From Salarias fasciatus (Eukaryota; Chordata; Actinopteri; Blenniiformes; Blenniidae): a DNA stretch of 64,000 bases. Location: assembly GCF_902148845.1 (NCBI RefSeq), contig NC_043757.1:3012730-3076729 (forward strand), in the 5' to 3' direction. The notes beneath the pieces were generated by a model that worked only from the letters and a program-made list of their open reading frames with translations, did no database searches and was not told the origin of the DNA. Below, piece by piece: positions 54,687 to 64,000 of the stretch; position 1 is the first letter of the stretch, and each line of letters opens with the position of its first letter. The position numbers were made by a program, and so were the translations under genes.

Positions 54687-55740
54687 AATGCCAACATCAC
54701 TGGTTGTGTGATTATTTCTCCGCTCTGGGGGCATTATGGGACAGGTAAGACTGGGATAATGTGTTCAACTGGCTTTAACTCTTGGGCCATATTTACGCTA
54801 ACCTGGATATTTACAAAATCACATATGTCACCCTCTTTTTTTTTTTCTAAGCACCTTACATAAACTAGGATAAAAACCTCCTTTATTAGCTATGAGCATG
54901 CCAATCTGATAAGTGGCAGTTAAATGAGAAGCAGAAAGAAATCAGCCTGCCCAATCAAAATCCTGGAAACATTGGCATGAAATGGGTTGCACACATATGT
55001 TAATGCTAGCTCCATGAGCAATACTCTGATCATACATATTCGACTCTGTTATTGGTAGTGCTCTGAATTTTCAGCCGCACATATTAAACCAACTGAGCTT
55101 TACAGCAGCCTCTGGGGGTTATTTGAGGATGTATAGCTGGTTGGATAGCTAGTGAGACTTTCACAATGGTCTTTCTTTTCTGAATAAACTTCAATTAACA
55201 ATTGCACAGGTGCAAACGGCTTTTTCATATATATTCTTTTTCTATCATTTGTAGCTTTGTTTACAAGTGAAGGAAAGGCCCAATGCATTAAAAAGTCAGT
55301 TTTGAATAGTGTTTGTGTAAACGGGTATTGGTGGAAACACCGAGCAGTCCTTGAACTGAGCAGTTTGAAGAAAACAGCTCAGTCTTCATCAGAGAGCCTG
55401 TCGAAGTAATCAGCCCTCTTTCCAAACCCTTTTCTGATGTCTCTGAGATGCTATTACATGTCAAACTGCTCCTCACTCAAAACTAAAGAGAACACCTGGA
55501 ATATGAGGACATATTCAACTCAGGTTCAGCCTGAACCGTTCAGGTGTTGGACTTCTCTTTAAAGAAGAAATAAATCATCGGGGCTTCCGGCAGGAATATA
55601 TTCCGCATGCGCAGAGGAGAAGAAAATAGCTGCTATGACGTCTGTCTTTACGTCTCACGGCGTTCAGCGTCATGACGTGGAGGCTCGTGGACGCTGACGT
55701 CGTAAAATTTTGAAGCCGCGCGTATCATACGTTTTCACGA
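54687..55740. other. Intergenic sequence between ncoa4 and the zinc-finger gene
   Basis: No gene was recognised. The stretch is AT-rich to about 55560. One segment (55320-55450) has the words GGAAACACCGAGCAGTCC and TCATCAGAGAGCCTGTCGAA, which look like part of a dispersed element. The last 150 bases become CpG-rich. Confidence 0.5.
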
Positions 55741-55779
55741 CATCTTGCGAAATCTGACGGCAGCGTTTGCGGACTTTCA

Positions 55780-56166
55780 GTTCACTGACCAATCAGAAAG
55801 AGGCTGCGCAGGAGCTCAGCCAATGACAGGCCAGAGAAGGCCCGGGCGGCGCGTCACGTTGCCGCCTCTGTGCCGCAGCGTCCCGTTGACAGTGACAGGA
55901 GCCGCGCCGCTCTGCCGCTCTGCCGCTCCGCCGCCCCGCCGCCCCGCCGCCCTGCCGCTCCGCCCCAAAGCAGCGCCGCTCTCCGGCTCGGATGTGACAG
56001 AGGCGCGGCGCAGACAGAACCGAATCGGGTCTACCGGGGCCGAACTAGGACCAGCGACTCCGCTGCAGCGTGACCCGTAAGTATCCGTGTTTGTCTGCAG
56101 CTTGAAGATTTGACGGTACCGACCGGGACGTGAAGTGTGTGGGCGCCGCGCCGTGTTGACGTCCGG
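55780..56166 (+). promoter_or_regulatory. Promoter and 5' UTR of the zinc-finger gene
   Basis: A CpG-rich island carries CCAAT boxes at about 55788 and 55820 and a CCGCCCCGCCGC repeat at 55920-55970. A GACCC/GTAAGT donor at 56076/56077 and an acceptor TCTGCAG ending at 56100 define a short first intron. The leader is assigned to the downstream zinc-finger gene because it is the next plus-strand gene, but the linking exon is not secure. Confidence 0.5.
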
Positions 56167-56790
56167 ATGGACACCGACAACCAGCCGGAGACTCAACGGC
56201 AGGCCGAGCCGTTTTACCCGGCCGCGGGGCCCGCGGGGGCCCCGCTGCCAACTCCCCTCCTGCCCGGGGCTCCGGGGGGAGGACGGAGCACCACGGCCTC
56301 TTCCTCTTCCTCCTCCCTTCCCTCCTTCCTTCCCTCCTTCCTGCTCCCCTCTCCTTATTCTCGGTCGTCCTCTTTTCGTCTCCTCGGCCTTCCCTTTACT
56401 CTCTCTGTCCTTCTTAATCCTCCGTCTTTTTCATCCTTCGTCCTCCCATCCACCTTTCTTCTCCCCCTTCCCTTCTCTCTTCCTATCCTTTCAACTCCTC
56501 GCTCTCCTCTCTTTCCCGTACCTGTTTTCTCATTTCTTCCTTCTCATCTCCTTCTCCTCCTCGTCTCTCCTCCGTTCCCTACCTTCTTTCTCTTTTCCTC
56601 CTATTCTCTTTTCCTCATTCTCTCCCTTCTTTCTTTCCCCTCTTCTGTTTTTTCCATATTATCTTCTCTTCCTCCTATTACTCTTTCCTCCTTCCTTCCT
56701 TCGTATCTTTTTCTAACCTTTCTCTTTCCCTCCTACTCAAGAGAAATGATCGAAAAAGAAACTGATTATTTAAAAAAACGATTACGGTAA
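56167..56790 (+). other. Doubtful open frame over a 450-base polypyrimidine tract
   Basis: An ATG at 56167 opens a plausible start (MDTDNQPETQRQAEPFYPAA, Pro/Gly/Ala-rich). From about 56300 to 56740, however, the frame runs through almost pure C/T sequence and reads as Ser/Phe/Leu/Pro. A CG/GTAAAT donor lies at 56786/56787, but its phase does not fit the acceptor at 59172/59173. The first 40 codons may be a real 5' exon; the rest is most likely a simple-sequence tract that lacks stops by composition. Confidence 0.35.
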
Positions 56791-57451
56791 ATGAAGAATG
56801 TGAAATTACAGAATACAGAAATAACTGTTCACTGCTGTTCTCCAGGTGAGGTTAGGAGAATCTGAGATCTGTTGAACAGTGGGACCATCACTTTCTGTCC
56901 TCCTTCCTGTCCCACCTGAGAACATGGAACGTGGGACCGTGAACATTTTTTACTCCAGTAGAATCAAAATTCCATTTCGCTTGCCCTCCCATGGTGTAAA
57001 CATGTATCCACTGAAAAGTAGAAAATGTAGACCAAATATTCCACCTATTAATGTAAAGATAGATAAACAGCGAACATGTGCAACACGTGCACTACAAGTC
57101 ACAGATGTAATTTTTGTCCATGGGTATGAACGTGTGTCTTTGACCACTGAGGACAGGTAATCAGTGGGACTTGAACCGTATCTTTTATAGTTGCGCGAAG
57201 CAAACGAATACACGTAGTGTTTAAACGACCCTGTTCCTGCAGGACCTCATATCCAGCATGTTGTATCTGGCTCCCTGATTCAACACACCTGAATCTAAAG
57301 ACTCTGTCCTCACCGAGCACCGAGCAGAGCCCAGCAGTGAGCCTGGACAGGGGCTCTGCAGGAACGGGGCTGGGCACCACGGATTGGTACATCGAAGTCC
57401 TGTTAATAATCTGGTTCTGAATTTTGAATTCAGTTGATTTCATGGGCTATA

Positions 57452-57610
57452 TGCACAGCTCCATTATTTCCTGAAGTTGAGACAGCACCTTTATTTCCTG
57501 TTTGTGTCTGACCTCAGTAAACGACACACCTGGATTAATCGGTTCATCCTATCATGAAAGGCAGGAAATAAAGGTGCTGTCTGAACTTCAGGAAGTAATG
57601 GAGCTGTGCA
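57452..57610. mobile_element. Small inverted-repeat element
   Basis: Arms of about 48 bases run from TGCACAGCTCCATTATTTCC to TTTATTTCCTG and back in reverse complement (ending GGAGCTGTGCA), with few mismatches and a 60-base centre. It is too short to code and looks like a fold-back MITE. Confidence 0.8.
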
Positions 57611-58171
57611 TTCTGGGTTTTTTTTCAACTTGAGCTATTTTTTTCCGTTTCCGTCTTTCCCGGCTCTTATTCTGAAGGTCCGTGCGCTGCTTCCGGTTTC
57701 TGCAGCCATTTAATCCTTTTTTCCCAGCATGCTCTTTGTCCGTCCACTTCCTGTTTATTGTGGCGGTTGTCCCGGTGGATCTTTCGGTACCTCTGACCCA
57801 GCACCTTCGACCCGGTACCGCCGCTCCGCCCGGTGAGCCCGCTGAGTCCGGGCCGCTCCGCCCGGTGCGCACCGGTAAGCGCCGGGAGGCTTTTCTTGCT
57901 GTGACAGACTCGGGCCCCGCTTCGTCCGGCGGGACCGAGGTCCGGGGTCGGTCCGCGGCTCGGGCTGACCCGGTTCGCGGCGTTAGGTCAGGATTGAATC
58001 CGGAACGATGGCGGGGGGGGGGGGGGGGGGGGGGGGCTCAGAGGTGGTCCCGGAGGGAGCGGCTTTCCTCTGACGGAGGATCCGCTCCGGATGGCGGCCG
58101 GCGCCGTGACACACATCGAGCGCCTCCTGTGCGCGGCTTGTCCGTGGCCTTGTACGCAGGGGGCTGTTTGA

Positions 58172-58330
58172 TATGCGTCACGGCGCTGGCCGGCGGCGTT
58201 CGGTATGTGTCACGGTACCGGGCCGCTGTGAGCGGCCCTGCTTGCAGTGGGTGTTCGATATGTGCCACGTTACCGGCCGTTCTGAGCGGCCCCGCACGCA
58301 GGGAGCGTTCGATTGGTGTCACGGTGCTGC
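58172..58330. repeat. GC-rich 55-bp tandem repeat
   Basis: TATGTGTCACGGTACCGG-type units start at 58204 and 58259, with shortened or partial units at 58172 and about 58313. The units contain GAGCGGCC and GCAGGGAGCGTTCGAT-like words and are CpG-dense. Confidence 0.7.
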
Positions 58331-59231
58331 TGTCTGCTGAAAGGGTTTATAAAGGCAGGAGGTCAGAAGTCACGTGACAGCTTGCCCTCTGCAGTAAAGC
58401 GGTGATGTCACATGAAAGTGAAACTGTTCAGTAACTGGAATACTAAAGTAACGGGAGTACTTCTAGAATATTCTTGAGTAGTGAGCTCTGGCTCGCTGGT
58501 GTTCGAAGCCATGATGAAGAAACCTCAACAATATACTGATAAGAACTAAGAACTCCCACAATGCACCCTGTCTGTGTCTCTATCTGATGTCACACACACC
58601 GACTGGATGACTTGAGGCTGCTGCTGTCCACATGGACTCGCAGAGGAAACCTTACTTTACTGGAGAACATATCGAGAACCTCCAGTGACGCTGTGCTGTA
58701 CAGAGGTGTTCTGCAGAGACAGCAGGAGAAACACCTTCAGTGTTTTCCATCTTCCTCCATTGCTTTTCTAACTGTTCTTTAATCATCTTGAGAGTTAGAA
58801 TTTCACCTACATTGATCTCTATCAGATTAAGATAATACCCATAGTTTATCATGTGGAGATCATTCATTTCACATTAGATCCATGTTTCTCCAGGTGATCA
58901 CTGTGTTGATCCGTTTTTTGCTGTTATCTGGACGTTAGGCAGACTTTTACTTCTTCTTGGAACGAGTAATATTTATTGGCTTTTCAAAGATGAAGAACAG
59001 CAGAAGTCTCTTCATGTTTGGACGTCGAACATCAGACCACCTCGCTGTTTCAGGCCTTTTGGGGGGGGGGAGAACCTGGTCTCGTATTCAGACTGAACCT
59101 CCTCATGTTGCTGTGCTCACCTGTTCTACAGTCAGACTGAAAAGTCCCTTCTTGTTTTTCTCCCCCCTCCAGGCCCCTCCCCCCCTCTGTGCTGTCTGTC
59201 TTCGTCCCCTCGTCCTGCTGAAGTCTTCAGG

Positions 59232-60422
59232 ATGGAGGACTCGGAGGCGGAGCTGACGGTGTCGGAGTCGGACGCTCTGGGCGCAGACTTCATCACGGTG
59301 GAGCTGGACACGCAGCCCATCGAGTACGTGGTGAAATGGGCCGAGGTGGGTTCCAAGTTCACCATCTCGTGTGTGAAGAGGGACTCGGACGACGCGTCGG
59401 ACCTGACCGCGGATCACCTGAAGATGGAGACGGACGAGGCGTTCTTCGCCCCGTACGAGGAGGTGTACCCCTGCGAGGTGACGGAGCAGAGTGTGGAGAT
59501 AAAGACGGACTCTGACGAGGAGGAAGAGGACGGCGAGGAGGAGCAGGAGGTGCTGATCGAAGCGGGGAGCAGCCACCTGGACGCCTACTCGGACCAGGCG
59601 GACTATGAGCCGGACGAGCGGCAGTACCGCTGCGGCTACTGCGGGAAGTGCTACAGCCACGCCTCCAGCCTGTACCGCCATCAGCAGACGCACACCGGCA
59701 AGGGCACGGTGCCTCCCACCAAGAGGGCGCTGGAGCCCGCCCCCCAGGACGCACGCTACACCTGCCCCCACTGCGGCATGAGCTTCAAAGGTAGCAGGTT
59801 AGTCTGGGAGGGGCCACGCCCAAGTGAGATCCTTCAGTGATTCTGGCAGGTCAGAAAAAGTTTGGTTGAGGAATCAAACACTGGGACCTCAGTTAGAGCG
59901 GAAAATATGCAAACCACTGCTGAGAGCTGGAGAGCGTCCCTCTGAGACAACCAAACCAAGAAACTCAAACATCGACATCAGTGTGTCAAACTACATAAAA
60001 ACAGGTTCAGAGTCTTCAGCTCTGATTCGAACTCACACTTAGGGACACAGATGACCTCCGACCTCACGCCATGGTCAGTCCCAGTCTGAAAAAAACTGCA
60101 CCGCCCGGTTCGGTCTGCTCACTGCCTCAGCTGATGCATGCTCTGACTGCTCACATTTCCTTTTTACATACATGTTTCAATCAACGTTTGCAGACAGTGA
60201 AATTTCTGTTCGTTGTTCAGCAGCGAAACTAAAAGGTTCCACCCCTTTTGTAGACGCCGCCTCATGGCCCGCAAGTGACACGCCCAACAAGCGCGTGATT
60301 TTCAGACATGGTGCATTTCCATGTAAGAAAAACGGCCCTGTGGACATGTGAAGCGAGCGTCACCTGGCCGAAGTGATTGGACATTAACCTGTAGGGAGGG
60401 TTTCAGTGCAGCTGGCAGCACA

Positions 60423-60474
<52 letters not shown>

Positions 60475-61543
60475 GCATAACTGGAAAACCCGCTGTCAAT
60501 AGAAGCGTATTGAAAGCAGGATGAACTGAACACATCAATATTTTACCAACAACCTTTTCATCTCTCGCTAGCAGTGTTTCTGGCCCGGCGGCGCAGTGTG
60601 CGGCTTGTGCTGATTGCCTGTCGGTTTCCTCTGCAGGATGCTGGGGAGTCACCTGCGGCTGCACGGGAAGCGACGGATCCACCCCTGCAACATCTGTGGG
60701 AAGGAGTTCAACCACAGCTCCAGTCTGTCGCGCCACCGCCTGATCCACAAGAAGGGCAAGGGCCTCCCCAAGGATGCCGCCCTCGTTCCCAGCATGGCCG
60801 CCCTGCGCCACACCCTGAAGGCCGGCGGCAAGAACAAGAAGACCAAGAAGCAGCAGGCGCCGTCACCACTGCCGCAGCACATAGCCCAAGCCGCCATCAT
60901 CCACAGCCAGGGCGGGGACAAGTTCTACGCCTGTCCCCAGTGCGACATGAGCTTCAGGACGTCCACGCAGCTGTCCAAGCACCAGGTGACCCACGTGAAG
61001 GAGCTGCTGGACAGCTACACGCCCGGCAAGGAGAACCTCGGCGAGACGTCGTCCGACCTGAAGATCCGCCTCAAGCTCTGCTCCCGCGACAAGCCCAACT
61101 TCTACACTCTGTGCAAGAAGAACCGCCGCCGCCGAGGCGGCCGCGCCGCCAAACGGGGCTCCGCCACCTCCGAGGAGGAGGATGATGAGAGCGGAGGAGT
61201 CGGGGCTGCGACGGGGCTGGATGTGGGAGGCCACGGCTGCGGCCAGTGCGGAAAGCGGTTCAGCCACTCCTCCAGCCTGGCGCGACACCAGCAGACCCAC
61301 CGAGCAGACGGCGGCGGCGTGCGGGGCAAGCTGCCGCAGCACGCCAAGGCCGGCGTCCCCGCCACCAAGAACAAGACGTACACGTGCGCCGCTTGCAACA
61401 AAACCTTCATGCACTCGTCCAGCTTCTCCCGCCACAAGAAGGCCCACCTGGAGGAGGAGCAGCGTGCCCACATGGCCGCCGCCACGTGCAGCAAGAGGTC
61501 CCTGCTGGACGAGACCGCGCCGCTGGAGTCCGACTCGGAGTGA
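59232..61543 (+). CDS. C2H2 zinc-finger protein with six fingers, not named
   Basis: Two coding exons were placed: 59232-59797 and 60637-61543, total 1473 nt or 490 residues. The donor AGCAG/GTTAGT at 59797/59798 was chosen because it alone keeps finger 2 intact across the junction; a GTAGCA donor seven bases upstream would shift the frame. The N-terminal 130 residues are acidic (MEDSEAELTVSESD...VEIKTDSDEEEEDGEEE) with no KRAB, BTB or SCAN domain that I can see. Fingers with Cys-x2-Cys-x12-His-x3-His are YRCGYCGKCYSHASSLYRHQ, YTCPHCGMSFKGSRMLGSHL, HPCNICGKEFNHSSSLSRHR, YACPQCDMSFRTSTQLSKHQ, HGCGQCGKRFSHSSSLARHQ and YTCAACNKTFMHSSSFSRHK. They are split into groups by basic linkers (KKTKK, RRRRGGR) rather than TGEKP linkers. 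A nuclear DNA-binding regulator is the natural inference. The frame is open upstream to the acceptor at 59172, so a longer N-terminus is possible. Confidence 0.85.
60421..60473. repeat. (CA)n microsatellite in the zinc-finger gene intron
   Basis: About 50 bases of CA repeat, 165 bases before the second coding exon. Confidence 0.9.
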
Positions 61544-62681
61544 CGGCGCTCGGCTCCCCGCCCTCTCCGGGCCAGGTTCTTGGTCCTGAATCAGCATAGA
61601 CTGCTTCTGGACCTGTTGGGACCAGTTCTGGAAAGTTCTGATGTGTTCTGGATCAGTCTGGACGAGTTCTGAGCAGCCAGCGTCGGTTTAGACAACAGGA
61701 AGTGGTTGACTCCTGTCTGGTGTAGATAGCAGCGGGACTTCCTTATATGGTCGTATGGTGGAACTCTCCCTGTGCGGTCGTGTCCATATATGGTCATGAG
61801 TGACCGTTCGGTCATCGCACTTACAGGATTGAATCTAAAGTGTTAACACCTGACCCTGACCCCTGACCCCGCCCCCCCACTGTATGTTCACCTTCACTCT
61901 GCCCTTTTCACACTCCATTTCCCATCAGCCAACTGGGCCCACAAAGCATCATGGGAGATGGAGTTCTGATGGAGGAATGGATGCAATTGGACAGCAGCCA
62001 CTCATTCTGATTGGACAGTTCGAATTTATTTATAAAACATGATAGTAAGTAGGACCAATCAGGCACCAATCGGTTCCCGTCATCGTGGTCGGCATGTGGA
62101 AGCTCTCCTCTGACTGGCTGCAGCGGTGTGACCTCTCCTTCAGGCCCCGCCCACTTCCTCCCTGTCTGACTTTGATTGGCTGTGGTTGTTTTATTGGCAC
62201 TTTGTTGTAATTGGTCGTTTCAGCTTAGAGGAGGGGGAGTCCAGCTGGCGTCGTTACCATGACGACAGCATCCTCCATCATCACTTTTGAAAAGAAAAAA
62301 AAATCTCAAAAGAAAACGATTGAAAGCAGTTTCAAGATAAAACATCAAAGGATGTATTTTGATTTGACATTTTTGTCTCTAATTTTAATTGTGGAGGCAT
62401 GTAAGTGAGGTCCCCCACCCCACCTCCACCCACCTGAAGAACTGCCCCGCCCCCCCTGTAGACTTACTCCCACACTGCTCTTCTGGTTCTTTTGGTGTGA
62501 AGTAGACTTAATTTAATGGTGGATTATTTATTTAACCCCCTCCCCCTCCCCCAGTTCGGTCGTTCAGGTGTGTGTTGTTGGCTGTGTCACAGAGTGGGCG
62601 GGGCCGCCTGCAGGTAGAAGGTTGTCGGTCATTGTATTGTGTTCTAGAAAAAAAAAAATCCACTGACATGTTCTGTTTTGT
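61544..62681 (+). other. 3' UTR of the zinc-finger gene
   Basis: Untranslated sequence to the polyadenylation signal at 62682. It has several TTCTGG-rich words at the start, CCAAT/ATTGG words from 61985 onward, and no coding content. Confidence 0.6.
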
Positions 62682-62687
62682 AATAAA
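62682..62687 (+). terminator. Polyadenylation signal of the zinc-finger gene
   Basis: AATAAA in a TTGTAATAAATCC context, about 1.1 kb past the stop codon and followed by GT-rich sequence (TAGTTTGTGTGTTTC), as expected of a real signal. Confidence 0.7.
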
Positions 62688-62824
62688 TCCTTGAAAAATA
62701 GTTTGTGTGTTTCTTATCCACTCGTCGTCATCTTCAGCTCCTGGGGCTGAGCAATGCACAAACACTTCAGCTCACTCTCTCCAGCAGCAAAACACACTCG
62801 AGTCATCTGAGGTTTGAATTAAAC

Positions 62825-62830
62825 TTTATT
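62825..62830 (-). terminator. Polyadenylation signal of the BEN-domain gene
   Basis: AATAAA on the minus strand about 265 bases past the BEN-gene stop. It lies only about 140 bases from the opposing signal at 62682, so the two genes converge closely. Confidence 0.65.
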
Positions 62831-62949
62831 GATAATTTATGACAAACATTGAACATGTCAACAACACAAATGTAAAAACAAACATTAAAACATGTTACAA
62901 ACACTTTTGACACCAGAACCTGAACTTCAAATCATGTTTGCTTGGAGGT

Positions 62950-63040
62950 TTCTCATTGGTCCAGCTGCTGCATGCTGCGATCCCATTGGTCCAGCATCTG
63001 GATGCTGCGATCCCATTGGTCCAGCTGCTGGACGTTTTGA
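62950..63040. repeat. Minisatellite in the BEN-gene 3' UTR
   Basis: CCCATTGGTCCAGCTGCTGG-like units occur three times at about 35-bp steps, each followed by a TGCTGCGATC-like word. Confidence 0.75.
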
Positions 63041-63093
63041 TCTCTTACAGTCTTTTTTCCATCTATGAGGTAGGCAGAGCGCCAAGCCGTCTG

Positions 63094-63941
63094 TCAGAAG
63101 AAGTGTTGTTCTCTATTGGCTCTCCGGGACCGGAACCTCATCTCGGACAGTTTAGAGTTGATACAGGAGCCGATGACGCCTTTCTTGGCGAGAGGAAACC
63201 GAGCCAAAATAGCATCTGGAGAAGAGAGAGTGTGAGTTGGAGCGAGAGGGGCTTCACGGGGAGGTCACTGGCGTTGTGAACTTACTGAAGATGGCGTTGG
63301 TCTTGTGTGGGTCGAGCGCGTTGCGTTGCTGCTGAAAGGCGGGCCGGCGGCTCCGCCCCCCTCGCAGATTACTGTTCATCAGTGTGGTCGTATCAAACAC
63401 GCCCAGCAGCAGCATGCGGGCCATCGCCGTGGGAGACTGCGCCTGATTGGCCGCCTGCCACGATCGACCGTCGCAGAGCACTCCAGAACCTGGGTACACC
63501 TCCACCTGGCTCACCTGGACACAGCCGGCAGTCTCAGCCTGGACGCAGTCCAGGCCGGATCGGCCGTGACCCGCTGGGGTTCTTACCTGGACGTTCTGGT
63601 CTCCGGCGGTGCACTGGCTCTCTGAGCAGCTCCTCCTCAGCTCCTCCATGTCAGTCTGGCTGCAGAGCGGCGCCTCCTCCCCCATGTGGCTCCCCAGGAC
63701 CAGGTGGGCTCCTCCTGACACCTCCTCGTCGTCGGAGCCCAGCGGGGCCCAGGACAGGTCCTCGCTGAGCTCCTCGTGGACTTGCTTGATGTGGACCTCG
63801 GGGCTGAATTCCGGGTCCTGAGCTGTCATGTGGTTCTGATGCGAGTACTGATGGTAAGTGTTATCCGCTGCCATGGAGGCGGACTGGTGGCCGTTGGCCT
63901 GACCTATCGTTTGCCACATGGTGGACAGGAGCCCAGGGATT
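63094..63941 (-). CDS. BEN-domain protein, 3' part of gene
   Basis: Three exons were placed on the minus strand: one ending at 63587 (coding from ATG 63919 or from its acceptor at about 63941), 63514-63286 and 63215-63094. From ATG 63919 they give 684 nt, or 227 residues. The C-terminal part, from about residue 135, fits a BEN domain: ARMLLLGVFDTTTLMNSNLR, a basic linker, LDPHKTNAIFNAILARFP, then GVIGSCINSKLSEMRFRSRR. BEN domains bind DNA or chromatin proteins and are found in transcriptional repressors. The N-terminal part is acidic, with SEDLSWAPLGSDDEEVSGG and two Cys-containing stretches, and has no second domain that I recognise. The frame stays open from 63919 up to an acceptor (TTTCTCAG) at about 63941, so upstream coding exons outside the window are likely and the true start is unknown. 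I cannot assign a BEND number. Confidence 0.75.
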
Positions 63942-64000
63942 TCTGAGAAATGTAGTCAAGAAGACCCAGAACGTTAGAACAGAAACACAGACCAGGTTCA

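Larger units (their letters stand above)
56791..59172. other. Putative first introns of the zinc-finger gene
   Basis: It contains an inverted repeat (57452-57610), a GC-rich island at 57770-58360 with a 24-base poly(G) run (58013-58036), and a 55-bp tandem repeat. 56800-57450 and 58380-59170 show nothing I can name. The island may be a second promoter. Confidence 0.5.

Noticed and set aside
59791-59796. GTAGCA donor at 59791 for the zinc-finger gene
   Set aside because: Using it puts the second exon out of frame and destroys finger 2. The GTTAGT donor at 59798 keeps Cys-x2-Cys-x12-His-x3-His.
60863-61597. A 244-codon minus-strand open frame opposite the zinc-finger exon
   Set aside because: It is the antisense of C2H2 coding sequence. 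The plus strand has intact Cys/His spacing in all fingers.

Overview
The window is vertebrate nuclear DNA, almost certainly from a teleost fish. It has intron-split genes with GT-AG junctions, fish-type protein sequences, many short introns, very abundant (CA)n/(GT)n microsatellites, and many short terminal-inverted-repeat elements and LINE scraps of kinds common in fish. I see no bacterial features, CRISPR arrays, tRNA or rRNA genes.

Layout from left to right. 1-2200 is gene-free and holds two short DNA-transposon relics and a perfect palindrome. 2201-4050 is mea1 (minus). It lies head to head with lrrc73 (plus, 4890-8391), and both 5' regions carry a full CRE palindrome. 9760-14113 is an AIFM2/FSP1-type NADH-quinone oxidoreductase gene (plus), with an orphan coding-like exon on the other strand of its third intron. 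14114-16400 is gene-free. 16400-41350 is a large psd gene (plus; EFA6A, the Arf6 exchange factor with Sec7 and PH domains). Its promoter has two CREs, its first coding exon is 2.4 kb, and a second internal first exon would give a PH-only short form. It meets yipf3 (minus, 42976-45556; a five-helix Golgi protein) tail to tail. 45557-48050 is gene-free and dominated by an L1-type LINE remnant. 48055-54686 is ncoa4 (plus; the ferritinophagy receptor). 55780-62687 is a six-finger C2H2 zinc-finger gene that I cannot name (plus). It meets the 3' part of a BEN-domain gene (minus, 62825-63941), whose 5' end lies beyond the window.

For the main genes I placed every coding exon by joining GT-AG introns in frame and matching the predicted protein to the remembered human sequence. 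All summed exon lengths are multiples of three. The genes do not form one pathway. AIFM2/FSP1 (ferroptosis suppression by quinone reduction) and NCOA4 (iron release from ferritin) both bear on iron and lipid peroxidation, but I regard their proximity as coincidental without more evidence. From memory, mea1, lrrc73 and yipf3 have human counterparts on 6p21.1, while aifm2, psd and ncoa4 have theirs on chromosome 10, so the window joins two human linkage groups.

I found no clearly new multi-gene system. The best leads are at transcript level: the internal psd promoter and exon, a ten-copy array of perfect GTGAGT donor hexamers beside the weak donor of the big psd exon, several acceptors whose pyrimidine tract is a (TG)n repeat, a possible 36-nt psd cassette exon, the orphan exon inside aifm2, and the unnamed zinc-finger and BEN genes.
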